From NCBI GenBank assembly GCA_947176065.1, contig CAMWPB010000023.1, positions 1 through 60,104 on the forward strand: a stretch of DNA of 60,104 bases, given 5' to 3'. The notes beneath the pieces are model-generated. The model saw only the letters and a program-made list of their open reading frames with translations. It did no database searches and was not told the DNA's origin. Position numbers and translations under genes: made by a program. The DNA is from an uncultured Lachnospiraceae bacterium (GTDB lineage Bacteria > Bacillota > Clostridia > Lachnospirales > Lachnospiraceae). Shown in pieces: positions 49,984 through 59,155 of this stretch (the first letter of the stretch is position 1; each line of letters opens with the position of its first letter).

Positions 49984-50673
49984 CTACATCACATCCCGCA
50001 TCTCCACCCGCCGGACCGACAGCCACACCGACACGACGGCGGCCGCAAACAGAACGGCATAAAACGTCATATTATTCGCCAGAGACACCGAGCCGATATT
50101 CCCCTGCGTAAAGCAGACAATGATGACCGACGCCACAATCGCCGCCTTGGACGACTTCATTTTCAAACCGACCGGCAGCGCGAGAAAGCTAATACTCACC
50201 ATCGCCGCCGAACCAAGAACGGCGTCCAGCCAGAATGACGGCTTCCCCACCAAAAGACCGGCGGCGGATATTCCCGTGAATGATTTTGTCAAAATCAGGA
50301 TAAGATAAATTACCGCCTTGCTGACAGCCATCGCCGCAAAATTAAAAATCCACACGGCGCAGATTTTGGAAAGAATAATCTTACTGCGTTTAATCGGATA
50401 AGAAAACATCAGGTTGATCGTCTTCTTCTCGTAAGCTCCCACGATATAGGCCGCAATCATCACACCTGTAAATACAATATACGCCATATGGACAAACAGC
50501 CCAACGGAGGTGTCCAGCAAACTTTTCCCATACGCACGTATCGTCTCCTCACGCTCCAGCTCTCCTGCCGCCATCATCATAAACAGCAGAAGAACCGCTG
50601 TCGTGATTGCCGCGTTTCTGATATATTTCAAAATATTATTTTTCTTCCACTCCAGTTTTATCAATTTCAACAT
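49984..50673 (-). CDS. ABC-2-type permease (bacitracin/antimicrobial peptide type)
   Basis: A 229-residue membrane protein with about six segments (for example 20-38, 58-80, 101-128, 140-160, 168-185, 200-220). The start at 50673 (MLKLIKLEWKKNN) follows GGAGGAGAAT; a start at 50721 would sit in the repeat C hairpin. It follows the ATPase gene at 50796 and forms its membrane partner. With the upstream two-component system it makes a typical antimicrobial-peptide sensing and export module. Confidence 0.82.
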   Translation of the reverse strand: MLKLIKLEWKKNNILKYIRNAAITTAVLLLFMMMAAGELEREETIRAYGKSLLDTSVGLFVHMAYIVFTGVMIAAYIVGAYEKKTINLMFSYPIKRSKIILSKICAVWIFNFAAMAVSKAVIYLILILTKSFTGISAAGLLVGKPSFWLDAVLGSAAMVSISFLALPVGLKMKSSKAAIVASVIIVCFTQGNIGSVSLANNMTFYAVLFAAAVVSVWLSVRRVEMRDVM

Positions 50674-50699
50674 ATTCTCCTCCATGATTCCGTTATGCA

Positions 50700-50791
50700 G
50701 AGAATGCTGCCTCTCAAGCATTCTCTTACGCGAAACTTAGAAGTTCTTAGCGAAACGCCCTCTGGCGTGAGCTTTAGAACTTCTTTTCGCG
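50700..50791 (-). repeat. structured dispersed repeat, family C, copy 2
   Basis: Minus-strand order: outer helix CGCGAAA/TTTCGCG (50785-50791 with 50729-50735), helix AGAAGTTCT with AGAACTTCT (50739-50747 with 50776-50784), a small inner ACGCC/GGCGT hairpin, then a separate hairpin GAGAATGCT/AGCATTCTC (50700-50708 with 50717-50725). The copy at 1461-1554 has the same plan with different bases in the helices. It lies between the ATPase stop and permease ribosome site. Confidence 0.7.
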
Positions 50792-50795
50792 TTCT

Positions 50796-51704
50796 TCACC
50801 TTGCAGTCAGTTTCAGGAAATAATCCTCCAGCGTCTCCGCCTTTTTTCCGAGCGAAATCACCGCCGCCTCATTGAGAGCCAGTGCCTTCGCGATCTCCTC
50901 AGTTGTGACACGGTCGTCATAAATACGGATCATCCCGCCGTCGATCACCTTAAAGTTAGTCAGTCCCAGCTTGTCGGACAGTACATAGGCCGCTCTCTCC
51001 GGGTTCTGCACGGACAGCTCGATATAGGCCAGACTCATTTCCTCAATTTCCTTCAATCCGATCTCTTTCTTCATCCTGCCCTGATGAATAATGCCGATCG
51101 TGTCCGCAATACTCTCTATCTCAGAAAGGATATGGGAGGAAACCACGATCGTCGTTCCCTGTTCCGCGCACAGCGTCCGCAGCAGCTCGCGGATCTGTTT
51201 CATGCCCGCCGGATCAAGGCCGTTGGTCGGCTCGTCGAGAATCAACAGCTCTGGTCTGCATAAAATCGCCCTCGCAATACCCAGACGCTCTTTCATACCC
51301 AGAGAATAATTCTTTACGGGCGTTTTCGCCGCCTCTGTCAGATCCAGCATTTCCAGCGCCTGTTCCACACTTCCGTGCTGATAATACCCCATATACTCAC
51401 AGTGCATCCGCAGATTTTCATAGCCCGTCATATGCTCGTAAAATGTAGGAAATTCAATGATGCTGCCAATCCGCCTGAGTACCTCATATGACTGGGGCGT
51501 AAGCGGCTTTCCGAAAAGTGTAACCGTACCCATCGTAGGTTTCCAGAGATTCATGATCATTTTCATAACTGTCGTCTTTCCGGCGCCATTAGGCCCAAGA
51601 AATCCGTAAATTTCTCCCTTTTTCACGTGGATATCCACGTCTCTTACCAGGTCTTTGCCGCCAATGGTTTTGGTAAGGCGGCTGGTTTGTAATATATAAG
51701 ACAT
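50796..51704 (-). CDS. ABC transporter ATP-binding protein
   Basis: A 302-residue ATPase of the bacitracin-export (BcrA) type. Walker A GPNGAGKT near 40, signature YSLGMKERLGIA near 135, Walker B LLILDEPTNGLDP near 158 and switch His in VVSSHIL. The C-terminal 90 residues form the variable domain of this subfamily. The start at 51704 follows GGGAGGCAGAG; the frame is open 53 codons further. It is separated from the histidine kinase gene by 155 nt containing an inverted repeat. Confidence 0.9.
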   Translation of the reverse strand: MSYILQTSRLTKTIGGKDLVRDVDIHVKKGEIYGFLGPNGAGKTTVMKMIMNLWKPTMGTVTLFGKPLTPQSYEVLRRIGSIIEFPTFYEHMTGYENLRMHCEYMGYYQHGSVEQALEMLDLTEAAKTPVKNYSLGMKERLGIARAILCRPELLILDEPTNGLDPAGMKQIRELLRTLCAEQGTTIVVSSHILSEIESIADTIGIIHQGRMKKEIGLKEIEEMSLAYIELSVQNPERAAYVLSDKLGLTNFKVIDGGMIRIYDDRVTTEEIAKALALNEAAVISLGKKAETLEDYFLKLTAR

Positions 51705-51725
51705 CTCTCTGCCTCCCTTCTGGCA

Positions 51726-51748
51726 CATCGGATATTCGTTATTCGATG
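51726..51748. promoter_or_regulatory. 23-bp inverted repeat upstream of the ABC ATPase gene
   Basis: CATCG...CGATG with matching ATA/TAT inside, one mismatched pair, centred on 51737, about 20 nt before the ribosome site of 51704. A candidate operator, perhaps for the adjacent response regulator. Confidence 0.45.
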
Positions 51749-51859
51749 TACTATCCCTTATTGTAACGGCTGCAATTTTCAAAACTCTTGCGGGATTCTT
51801 ACAAATTTCTTTCGCCGCGCTGGACACGCCCTGAGGATTGTGATAACCGGCGTCAAAAT

Positions 51860-52831
51860 TCACCCCGGCACACGTCCCAGCCTGAGGGTAAACGTGGTCC
51901 TCACATGGGGTACGCTTTCCAGCGTAAGATCCCCTCCCATCTGCTCCGCCAGCTTTTTGGCAATCGTCAGCCCCAGACCGTTTCCCTGCACGCTCCGGCT
52001 GCGGGAATCCTCCATGGTAAAGAGCCGCTCGAACACGCTCTGCGCAAAAGCGCTGTCAATCCCTTTTCCCTTGTCCACCACATCAATGTATGCCGACTGT
52101 TCGTCCATCCTGAGAAAAACGCCCAGATACTTCCCTTCCGAACCGTAACGGATTACATTGGAAATGAGGTTTGAGAGAATGCGCTGCACGGCCTCTCTGT
52201 TCCCTAAAACAAAATCGGCTGTCTCCGGCAGCCCTATCTCCACCTGAAATTCCGCCTCTGTCAGGATTTCATAAAAATTCAAAACGCTCTCCCGGCACAC
52301 CTCACAGATGTCCAACCGGGAAAGCGCTATCTCCGTATCGCCTGCCTCAAGCTTTGCCAGAGAAAAGAAGCTGTCGATCAACTCCATCAGCGAAGACGCT
52401 TTCTCTTCCGCCTTCCTCAACATCCGCAAATCCACCCGCACTTGCGGGCCTGCCTGCGCATCCGCCCGCGCTTCGCAAGACGTCCGCATAATCTCCAGAT
52501 ATCCCCTGATCACGGTCAGCGGCGTTTTCAGGTCGTGGGAAATATTGGACAGCATTTTTCTGGAAGATATCTCCAAGCGTCGAAAATCCGCCTCCGTCTT
52601 CGCGTTCTCCTCCAGAAGGCGGTTGATCTGCGCCGCCAGCTCCATCAGCTCTTTATTGTCCGTGAAAACCATGACTCTCTCGCCGCTGTCCTCGTCCTGT
52701 ATTTCTTTCAGCTTGCGGTGGATTTCACGGATTTTATTCTGGGTGCCGGCGCGGTATACAAACTGCTGGTATAAGGCCACGGCCGTCAAAAACGCCACCG
52801 CCAGACACAGGGTAACTGTCACTATATTCAT
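51860..52831 (-). CDS. sensor histidine kinase
   Basis: A 323-residue kinase with one N-terminal membrane segment (about 2-22) and almost no extracellular loop, the intramembrane-sensing type. HisKA with His in NISHDLKTPLTVIRGY near 104, then the ATPase domain with NLISNVIRYG, DKGKGID and GNGLGLTIAKKLAEQMGG. I start at 52831 because GGAGGC is just upstream. It lies between its response regulator and an ABC exporter, the layout of antimicrobial-peptide resistance modules. Confidence 0.9.
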   Translation of the reverse strand: MNIVTVTLCLAVAFLTAVALYQQFVYRAGTQNKIREIHRKLKEIQDEDSGERVMVFTDNKELMELAAQINRLLEENAKTEADFRRLEISSRKMLSNISHDLKTPLTVIRGYLEIMRTSCEARADAQAGPQVRVDLRMLRKAEEKASSLMELIDSFFSLAKLEAGDTEIALSRLDICEVCRESVLNFYEILTEAEFQVEIGLPETADFVLGNREAVQRILSNLISNVIRYGSEGKYLGVFLRMDEQSAYIDVVDKGKGIDSAFAQSVFERLFTMEDSRSRSVQGNGLGLTIAKKLAEQMGGDLTLESVPHVRTTFTLRLGRVPG

Positions 52832-52930
52832 AGCTGCCTCCATGGGTCAAACGAACATGCTCACATTTTGACATTCCGATGCGTGAGCCTGCATTCCAAG
52901 TCTGCTTAGACGATCCGGCGGAAATCCTTT

Positions 52931-53641
52931 TCACGGCTGCCCAAGCTTATACCCGATTCCCCAGACCGTCAGAACATACCGGGGATTCCTCGGATCATCC
53001 TCAATCTTATTGCGCAGTCTGCTAATATGCACGTTCACGGCGTTTTCGTCCCCGCAATAGGCATCGTTCCACACAAGGGAGTAGATCTGTTCTTTGGTGT
53101 AAACCTTCTTCGGGTTCTGCATAAAGAGTTTCAGGATCTCAAATTCCTTGGCCGTCAGGTCAATGGCTTCCTCTCTCTTTTTCACCGTATAATCAGTCAG
53201 ATTCATGGCCAGTTCCCCGGCCCTGAGGACAGAAGTCTCCCCTGCGGCTGTCCCGGCCGCCGCGCCGTCATACTGCATTGTCCTGCGCAGGGCCGCCTTG
53301 ATCCGGGCAAGCACCTCCACCACGGAGAAGGGCTTGGTGATATAATCGTCCGCCCCAAGACCCAGTCCCAGCGTCTTGTCGCTCTCCGAATCCTTCGCCG
53401 AAAGAATGATGATCGGCACGAAACTCTTTCCCCGGATATGCTGCATCACACCCATGCCGCTTATCTTCGGTATCATCAGATCCAGAAGAACAAGGTCGCA
53501 GGACATGGCGTCAAACATAGCGCAGGCCTGCTGTCCGTCAAGGGCGCAGGCCACTTCATAATTTTCCGTCTCCAGATAGTTTTTTAACATTTCGCTGATC
53601 TCAGCGTCATCCTCCACCAGAAGAATTTTGTATGGGTTCAT
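52931..53641 (-). CDS. OmpR-family response regulator
   Basis: A 236-residue regulator: receiver domain (about 3-118; acidic pair LVEDD, phospho-Asp in LVLLDLMIPKISG near 52, Lys in YITKPF near 101) and a winged-helix DNA-binding domain (about 140-233; YTKEQIYSLVWND, then NVHISRLRNKIEDDPRNPRYVLTVWGIGYKL). The start at 53641 overlaps the HD-GYP gene stop by 4 nt. It pairs with the kinase at 51860 and probably controls the ABC genes. Confidence 0.93.
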   Translation of the reverse strand: MNPYKILLVEDDAEISEMLKNYLETENYEVACALDGQQACAMFDAMSCDLVLLDLMIPKISGMGVMQHIRGKSFVPIIILSAKDSESDKTLGLGLGADDYITKPFSVVEVLARIKAALRRTMQYDGAAAGTAAGETSVLRAGELAMNLTDYTVKKREEAIDLTAKEFEILKLFMQNPKKVYTKEQIYSLVWNDAYCGDENAVNVHISRLRNKIEDDPRNPRYVLTVWGIGYKLGQP

Positions 53642-55131
53642 CCTCTTTCCCCTATGTGCGATACTCTCGCCGCTTCCTTCTCCAGCGCCTCGTCCAGCCA
53701 CTCCACAAGCTGTAAGTCCACTTTTCCCTTCTTTGCCATATCCTTTAATATCTGGATCGCTTTTTCCCGCGAGATCGGCTGCTTATAGGGCCTGTCCGTG
53801 GCCACCAGCGCATCATAGATATCCACCACCGTCAAAAGCCTTGTCTCCAGATCAAGCGCATCGCCTTTCAGACCGTTAGGGTAACCGCTTCCGTCCAGAT
53901 ACTCGTGGTGGGCGCCAACCCACTTTGGCACCATGGAAAAGCCCTTATAAAACTGCACCTTTTCCAGAATCCTGGAGGTCATAACCACATGGTTTTCCAT
54001 CTCCCTGCGTTCCTGCACCGTCAGCGTACCGCTTCGGATGCTCAGACATTCCGCCTCCTTCTCTGTCAGGTACGCAAGCGCCGATCCATCTTCACCGACA
54101 TGCCGTTTCCCGGCAAGCCTTCTGATATGTTCGCAGTCCTCGTCGCTCACACGGTCGCTCACATCCATCTCATGAATAAAAGAAATCTCCGACTCCAAGT
54201 CTTTCACAGCCGCCTCGTATTCCTCACGGGTGATCCTGCCCCGCAGCATATCGATCTCATACAATGCCTTAAGGAGCGCAAACCGGTCGTCTACTTTCTC
54301 AAGCCTCGTATCCAGTCTGGTGGCCTTATTCATAATGCTGAGAGGCACCACCATCTTTCCGATATCATGGATCAGCGCCGCCAGCATCAGCTGTTCTTTT
54401 CTTTCCGGCTCAAACGTCTTTTCGCATTTTCCCTCTTTATGTAGTTCCGTGATATAATCCGCCAGAAGGCTCGCATATTTCTCTACATTTCTCGTGTGCA
54501 GCGCGTTGTAGGGCGTCCGCTTCTCCAAGGCCGTTGTAAGAGCCTCCACAAAAGAATAGATCTGCGTTTTGAGGGCTTCCACATAAGAAAGGTTCGTCAG
54601 TTCGATGGCCGCCATGGCTCCCAGCGCGCGGATGATAATCTCATACTCTTCATTGAAGGCAATCACATTTCCCTCTTCATCCATGGCATTGATCAACTGC
54701 AGGACACCGATCAGTTCATTCTCGTTATTCGCCAGCGGCACCACCAGCTGCGATTGTGTGCGGTACCCTGTCAGGTTATCATACTGTCTTGGGCCTGAAA
54801 AATCAAACCGGCTGCTGGTATACACATCCGGGATATTCACGACTTCCCGCTGAATCGCCGCATAGGAGCACACATTTTCCTCTTTCATCGGCACCGGCGG
54901 CAGATCAATCATTTCTCCGTCCAATCCCCTGCTGACTCCCTGTGAAAGCGTCTTCATAAATTTGAAACGCAGTCCGTCGTTCTCATACAGATACAGGGTG
55001 CTCGCGTCACAGTTTGTAATCTCCATCCCCTTATCCAGAATGGTCATAAGCAGACGGTTCCTGTCTCTTTCCGTGGAAAGGCTTATGCCGATATCCATTA
55101 TTTTTTCAAAGTCTTCATATTGCAGATGCAT
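53638..55131 (-). CDS. GAF-HD-GYP protein with a ~100-residue insertion
   Basis: A 497-residue cytoplasmic protein: GAF domain (about 15-175; small-ligand or redox sensor) then an HD-GYP domain. HDIGK at 255-259, the MENH His at 381, HHE at 408-410, GSGYP at 414-418 and VVDIYDAL near 436 are intact. Between IMNK (269) and GTLTVQER (368) about 98 residues are inserted where the family has about five. The metal ligands fit c-di-GMP or other cyclic dinucleotide hydrolysis. It starts inside the end of the isomerase gene (17-nt overlap). Confidence 0.88.
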   Translation of the reverse strand: MHLQYEDFEKIMDIGISLSTERDRNRLLMTILDKGMEITNCDASTLYLYENDGLRFKFMKTLSQGVSRGLDGEMIDLPPVPMKEENVCSYAAIQREVVNIPDVYTSSRFDFSGPRQYDNLTGYRTQSQLVVPLANNENELIGVLQLINAMDEEGNVIAFNEEYEIIIRALGAMAAIELTNLSYVEALKTQIYSFVEALTTALEKRTPYNALHTRNVEKYASLLADYITELHKEGKCEKTFEPERKEQLMLAALIHDIGKMVVPLSIMNKATRLDTRLEKVDDRFALLKALYEIDMLRGRITREEYEAAVKDLESEISFIHEMDVSDRVSDEDCEHIRRLAGKRHVGEDGSALAYLTEKEAECLSIRSGTLTVQERREMENHVVMTSRILEKVQFYKGFSMVPKWVGAHHEYLDGSGYPNGLKGDALDLETRLLTVVDIYDALVATDRPYKQPISREKAIQILKDMAKKGKVDLQLVEWLDEALEKEAARVSHIGERG

Positions 55132-55963
55132 TCTGGTTTTCCCTCTCCCTTTCCATCGGATAGATCCCGTAACGTTTCATATACCGAAGCGATTCCCTCT
55201 GCGCCTCATAACCGCTTACTTCCACCAGCACCGGCGCTTCTATCTGATTCTGCCTGATCAGCCGGTCAAATTCCTGCCAGTCCAGTCTTCCGGCGCCCAC
55301 CGCAAGGTGCAGATCGTTTTGCAGATCATTGTCATTAATGTGTATATGGCGGATATAAGGCCCCAGCGCCTCTATCCACTCCCTTCCCGGACACCTGGAA
55401 ATCATGGCGTGGGCATAGTCCAGACAAACGCCAAAATTTTTGACGTCCCGCATCTTCTCCGCCAGCCCCGCCAGAATATCCGGGGCCTCGTCGAACATAT
55501 TCTCCATATAAATCTGCTGCGCGGGATACCTGTCCGCAATCTCCCTGAAAAACGCTTCGTTTCTGTCGCGCCAGTTACTCAGATACCCCGCCGCCCGAAA
55601 CCCGGCCAGCCGCCCCGTGTGGAACACAACGCCCTTTAAGCCCATGCCCTTTGCAGTTTCCATGGACTGGCGTACCCGCAGCATGGAAACGTCCCTGATC
55701 AGGGGATCATCGCTGTGAACCGTCACATCCAGAAACGCCCCGTGCATGGTATCCTCAGAGAAGCCGTTGGTGGCACCCGCTTCCCCGGCGTATCCCTCTC
55801 TGTATGCCCTATAGCCTGCAATGATTTCTTCCTGCCTCTCAGAATCGTCCATCACCGTGGCAATATAGAAATCATTATATTCAAACGCGCAGTCGTACTC
55901 TGCCGCCAAACCGCACATCCGCTCCATATCTTTCCTGTCCGGAACCAAATACAGCTTACTCAT
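55115..55963 (-). CDS. sugar phosphate isomerase/epimerase-like TIM barrel protein
   Basis: A 282-residue xylose-isomerase-like (AP endonuclease 2) fold. Recognisable strand ends are VVFHTGRLAG, IYMENMFDEAPD, CLDYAHAMI and HINDNDLQNDLHLAVGAGRLDW, the last with the metal-binding His and Asp of the family, and VEVSGYE. Substrates range from sugars to phosphoesters, so the reaction is open. It is set within a signalling operon, overlapping the cyclase gene by 4 nt, which is an odd place for a metabolic enzyme. Confidence 0.82.
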   Translation of the reverse strand: MSKLYLVPDRKDMERMCGLAAEYDCAFEYNDFYIATVMDDSERQEEIIAGYRAYREGYAGEAGATNGFSEDTMHGAFLDVTVHSDDPLIRDVSMLRVRQSMETAKGMGLKGVVFHTGRLAGFRAAGYLSNWRDRNEAFFREIADRYPAQQIYMENMFDEAPDILAGLAEKMRDVKNFGVCLDYAHAMISRCPGREWIEALGPYIRHIHINDNDLQNDLHLAVGAGRLDWQEFDRLIRQNQIEAPVLVEVSGYEAQRESLRYMKRYGIYPMERERENQNASAI

Positions 55964-57819
55964 TCTTCCTCCGTTACGTTATCGATCTGATATACAAAGA
56001 CACCCTTGCTCTTTCCCTTCAGAGGAATCTCCCCAATCGGCGTCGCCGTCACTCTGTCTTTTACCGCCTCATAGACATCTCTGCTGACCAGAATCTGCCC
56101 GGGCCGCGCGTTGCTCTCCAGTCTTGCCGCCGTATTGACCGTATCCCCAATGGCCGTATAGTCCATTCGGAAGTCGCAGCCGATATTCCCCACAACGGCA
56201 TCCCCACAGTTGACGCCAATTCCAAAGGATACGCTCTTCCCGTATCTTTTTCGGAATTTTTCGGCAATTTTACCGGCTCCCGCCTGCATGTCCCATGCCG
56301 TGGCGACCGCCCGGAAAATATAATCGTCCAGATCAAAGGGCGCATTGAAGACCGCCATGGTCGCGTCTCCCACAAACTTATCCAGCGTCCCGCCGTTGTC
56401 AAATATCGCCTGCGTGGTGAGTCCCAGATATTCATTCAAAATCTCCACCACTTCCTCCGGCTTTAGGCTTTCCGACATCGTGGTAAATCCCCTGATATCC
56501 ACAAACAGCACCGCGATATGGCGGTTCTCCCCGCCGATTACCAGCTCAAAGTCCCTGTCCTTGCTGATCTTATCCACCACCTGGGGCGCCACATACTGCT
56601 TAAAGACATTGACTACTCTCCGCCTTCGCACAATCTCCGCCATATATCTGCGCACCATCTGTACCAGATAAATGGCCAGCAGGCAGACCGGCAGAAGAAT
56701 GACCGGCACAATCCATCCCTTCGCATACATGCCCTTAACAAAAACGACATCAAGGACAGTCAGCGCGAGCAGAAGAACCGTGGAATACAGCATTCTCATC
56801 TTTTCACTGAAAACATAGAATATGCCGCACAAAAGCGCCGCCGCCAGCGCATAGACAAAGGGCTGTGCCGGAAGCTGTGTCTTTCCCTCCAGCAGAGCCT
56901 CTATGATGTTGGCATGTATTTCCACCCCGTACATCTGGCTGTTGTGGGCGATGGCCGGCATATAAGAGTCCTGCATCCCCACGGCATAAGCGCCCACCAG
57001 CACCACCGCATCCTGAAAAATGGCGGGATTCACCGTACCGTCCAGCACATCCGCCATGGAGACTACGCTGTAGCCTCCCGGCTTGCCGGAATAGGTAAAA
57101 TAAAAGCGGTTATTCCTTCCGTAAACAGCCGGAAATACCGCCTCCTCTCCTCGGCTTTCCTGATACATTTTATAGACCTGTGAGGAGAGACTGTACGCTC
57201 TTACCCCCTCATAATCCAGATAAGCCATGGCCTGACGCACATAACCGTCCGTATCTACAAAGGTGTTGGCAAACCCACACATGACCTCGTTCTTTAAACT
57301 TTCATAAGGCTCGATCACATAATCCACGTGGTAGGGATTGTAGACAGTCCGTCCGTCCGCCCCCTGTTCTGGCTGTTCTTTAAAAGAAAAGCTCATGGCG
57401 GCGACCACATTTCCGGCCTTCCCGCAGACGTCGGCAAAGGCATCGTCCGCCTCCCGGTCCGCCTCCTCGCTGTAGATCACATCGAAGCCGATCACCGCCG
57501 GACGCCCACTGCCCGCACCGTTTAGCAGGGATACCAGCTTCGCCGGGATCTCTCTGCTCCAGGTATTGACAGGGCCGTACTGTTCCAGTGTCTTATCGTC
57601 AATTCCTATAATATAAATTTTTTTGTTGGTAACGCTCTCCCGCTGGTTCAACCTGTCAGATATTCCGATATCCGACAAACCCGCCGCGCCAAAATACAAA
57701 AATGCGAAAGAAACCAGAATAACGGCGGCAGTAACCGCCGCCGTTTTCATTTTGTAAAAATATTTCATCATCTTCAGTCTATGTTCCCTCTTGTATCCAC
57801 TGGTTTTCCGGGTATTCAC
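55960..57819 (-). CDS. CHASE2-domain class III adenylate cyclase, GTG start
   Basis: A 619-residue membrane enzyme. After one N-terminal membrane segment (about 26-46) comes an extracellular CHASE2 sensor domain (about 60-320), three membrane segments (about 325-395) and a class III cyclase (about 430-600). The metal-binding LFVDIRGFTTMSE, LDKFVGDATMAVF (Lys selects ATP) and MDYTAIGDTVNTAARLES are intact. I place the start at a GTG (57817-57819) whose GTGA overlaps the FecR stop, preceded by GGAAGG; the frame runs four codons further. A later ATG (57771) would also leave the first membrane segment whole. Confidence 0.92.
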   Translation of the reverse strand: MNTRKTSGYKREHRLKMMKYFYKMKTAAVTAAVILVSFAFLYFGAAGLSDIGISDRLNQRESVTNKKIYIIGIDDKTLEQYGPVNTWSREIPAKLVSLLNGAGSGRPAVIGFDVIYSEEADREADDAFADVCGKAGNVVAAMSFSFKEQPEQGADGRTVYNPYHVDYVIEPYESLKNEVMCGFANTFVDTDGYVRQAMAYLDYEGVRAYSLSSQVYKMYQESRGEEAVFPAVYGRNNRFYFTYSGKPGGYSVVSMADVLDGTVNPAIFQDAVVLVGAYAVGMQDSYMPAIAHNSQMYGVEIHANIIEALLEGKTQLPAQPFVYALAAALLCGIFYVFSEKMRMLYSTVLLLALTVLDVVFVKGMYAKGWIVPVILLPVCLLAIYLVQMVRRYMAEIVRRRRVVNVFKQYVAPQVVDKISKDRDFELVIGGENRHIAVLFVDIRGFTTMSESLKPEEVVEILNEYLGLTTQAIFDNGGTLDKFVGDATMAVFNAPFDLDDYIFRAVATAWDMQAGAGKIAEKFRKRYGKSVSFGIGVNCGDAVVGNIGCDFRMDYTAIGDTVNTAARLESNARPGQILVSRDVYEAVKDRVTATPIGEIPLKGKSKGVFVYQIDNVTEEE

Positions 57820-59111
57820 TCCGCCTTCCACGACACTGTCGTATTGGCATTGATTTTGGTTCCGAAATCAAAATCCCACGCGCCGCTGTCGGCCGGAGCA
57901 AGCACAGGCGCAGAGACAGTTTCTCCCCGTTTTACGGTCTGCGTCGCAAACACTTTGTCCTGATATTTGAAGGTCACCGTGTAACTCTTCGGCTTTACCG
58001 GTTTATCTTTATCCTTCTTATCATCATCCGATTTTTCATCGTCCGAATCGTTTTCCGCATTTTCGTCCTGAGAGTCTTCACCGCCCGTATTGCCGATATC
58101 CACATTACCGCCGTTCGTCGGTTCTGACGGTTTCATCGCCGGAGCCTGCGGCTGCGGTACCGGCTGCTCTGCCGGCGGCTTAATCGCCGGAATGTTCTTC
58201 TTTTCTCCGCCCGCTTTTGCCGTGTCCGACTTCGTATGTACCTGCGCGTCCGCCGCTTCGTCCGCGTCACTCTCCACATCCGCTTCCGCCGTCTCCGGCT
58301 GCTCTGTCACGTTCTGTACCGTCTGTTCTGCCGCCTTCTCCGGGACTTCACCGACACCGGACACCTCCGAAACCAGTTTTGACAAATCCTCCGGGGAGAT
58401 ACCCGTCACATCCTGACCGCTCTCCATCAGGTCAAGCAGATTTGCGACAGCCTGCAACGGAAGCTGGTCAAATGCGATATCCGTGACACCGCCCACCGTT
58501 CCGTCCTGATATATGGTTAATTCGCTGCCTGCCGGAACCAGTATTTCTTCCCCATACGTTCCGTCGGGAAGAATGGGCTTCGCTCCGACCTTACCCTGAA
58601 AGCAGCACAGCTTTGTACTCTGACCTCCGGTCTCATCCAGATACAATTCCGCGCGATAAATGGTACCGCGGACTGCCATCACGGAATTTGGCGTGGAAGT
58701 CTCATATTGGGAACCCGCACTCAGGGGATGCCGGATCTCATTGGTGATGGCGCCCTGTTCCAGAGATATTCTCGTTTTGGAATCCGCTTCCGTCCCTTCC
58801 GCCTCCACGGAAAAGACCGTATCCGCCTCCGCCATCACATACTTATCATCATCCAGTTTCATGCGCATACTGGAATCCGACGCTACGCTCACACGGTCGC
58901 CGGATTCCAGATACAGATTCTCCGCCGCGTTCATGGCTCCCACATTCTCCCGCTCGATCACGGCGTTTCCTTCCACATCATAGACCATGATTGATCGGAA
59001 TGTCTCTTCTTTATTATTAAAGATTAATGCGATTACCGCCACCACGGCCACAACCGCCGCGGCACAGGCACAAATTATGATCTTCTTATCTGATATAAGC
59101 TTCTGCATCAT
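57816..59111 (-). CDS. FecR-domain protein with InlB-like repeat
   Basis: A 431-residue membrane-anchored exported protein. A signal anchor (about 10-31) leads to a FecR domain (about 60-205; GDRVSVASDSSMRMKLDD, SVMAVRGTIYRAEL), a long Pro/Glu/Asp-rich linker (about 255-375) and a C-terminal segment (YTVTFKYQDKVFATQTVKRGE) like one Listeria-Bacteroides (InlB B) repeat. FecR domains sit beside CHASE2 cyclases in many bacteria and likely form their extracellular partner. GAGAGG precedes the ATG. Confidence 0.85.
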   Translation of the reverse strand: MMQKLISDKKIIICACAAAVVAVVAVIALIFNNKEETFRSIMVYDVEGNAVIERENVGAMNAAENLYLESGDRVSVASDSSMRMKLDDDKYVMAEADTVFSVEAEGTEADSKTRISLEQGAITNEIRHPLSAGSQYETSTPNSVMAVRGTIYRAELYLDETGGQSTKLCCFQGKVGAKPILPDGTYGEEILVPAGSELTIYQDGTVGGVTDIAFDQLPLQAVANLLDLMESGQDVTGISPEDLSKLVSEVSGVGEVPEKAAEQTVQNVTEQPETAEADVESDADEAADAQVHTKSDTAKAGGEKKNIPAIKPPAEQPVPQPQAPAMKPSEPTNGGNVDIGNTGGEDSQDENAENDSDDEKSDDDKKDKDKPVKPKSYTVTFKYQDKVFATQTVKRGETVSAPVLAPADSGAWDFDFGTKINANTTVSWKAE

Positions 59112-59155
59112 TTGACACGCCTCTCTTTCGGCTCACTGTTTTTATTTCCGAAAAA

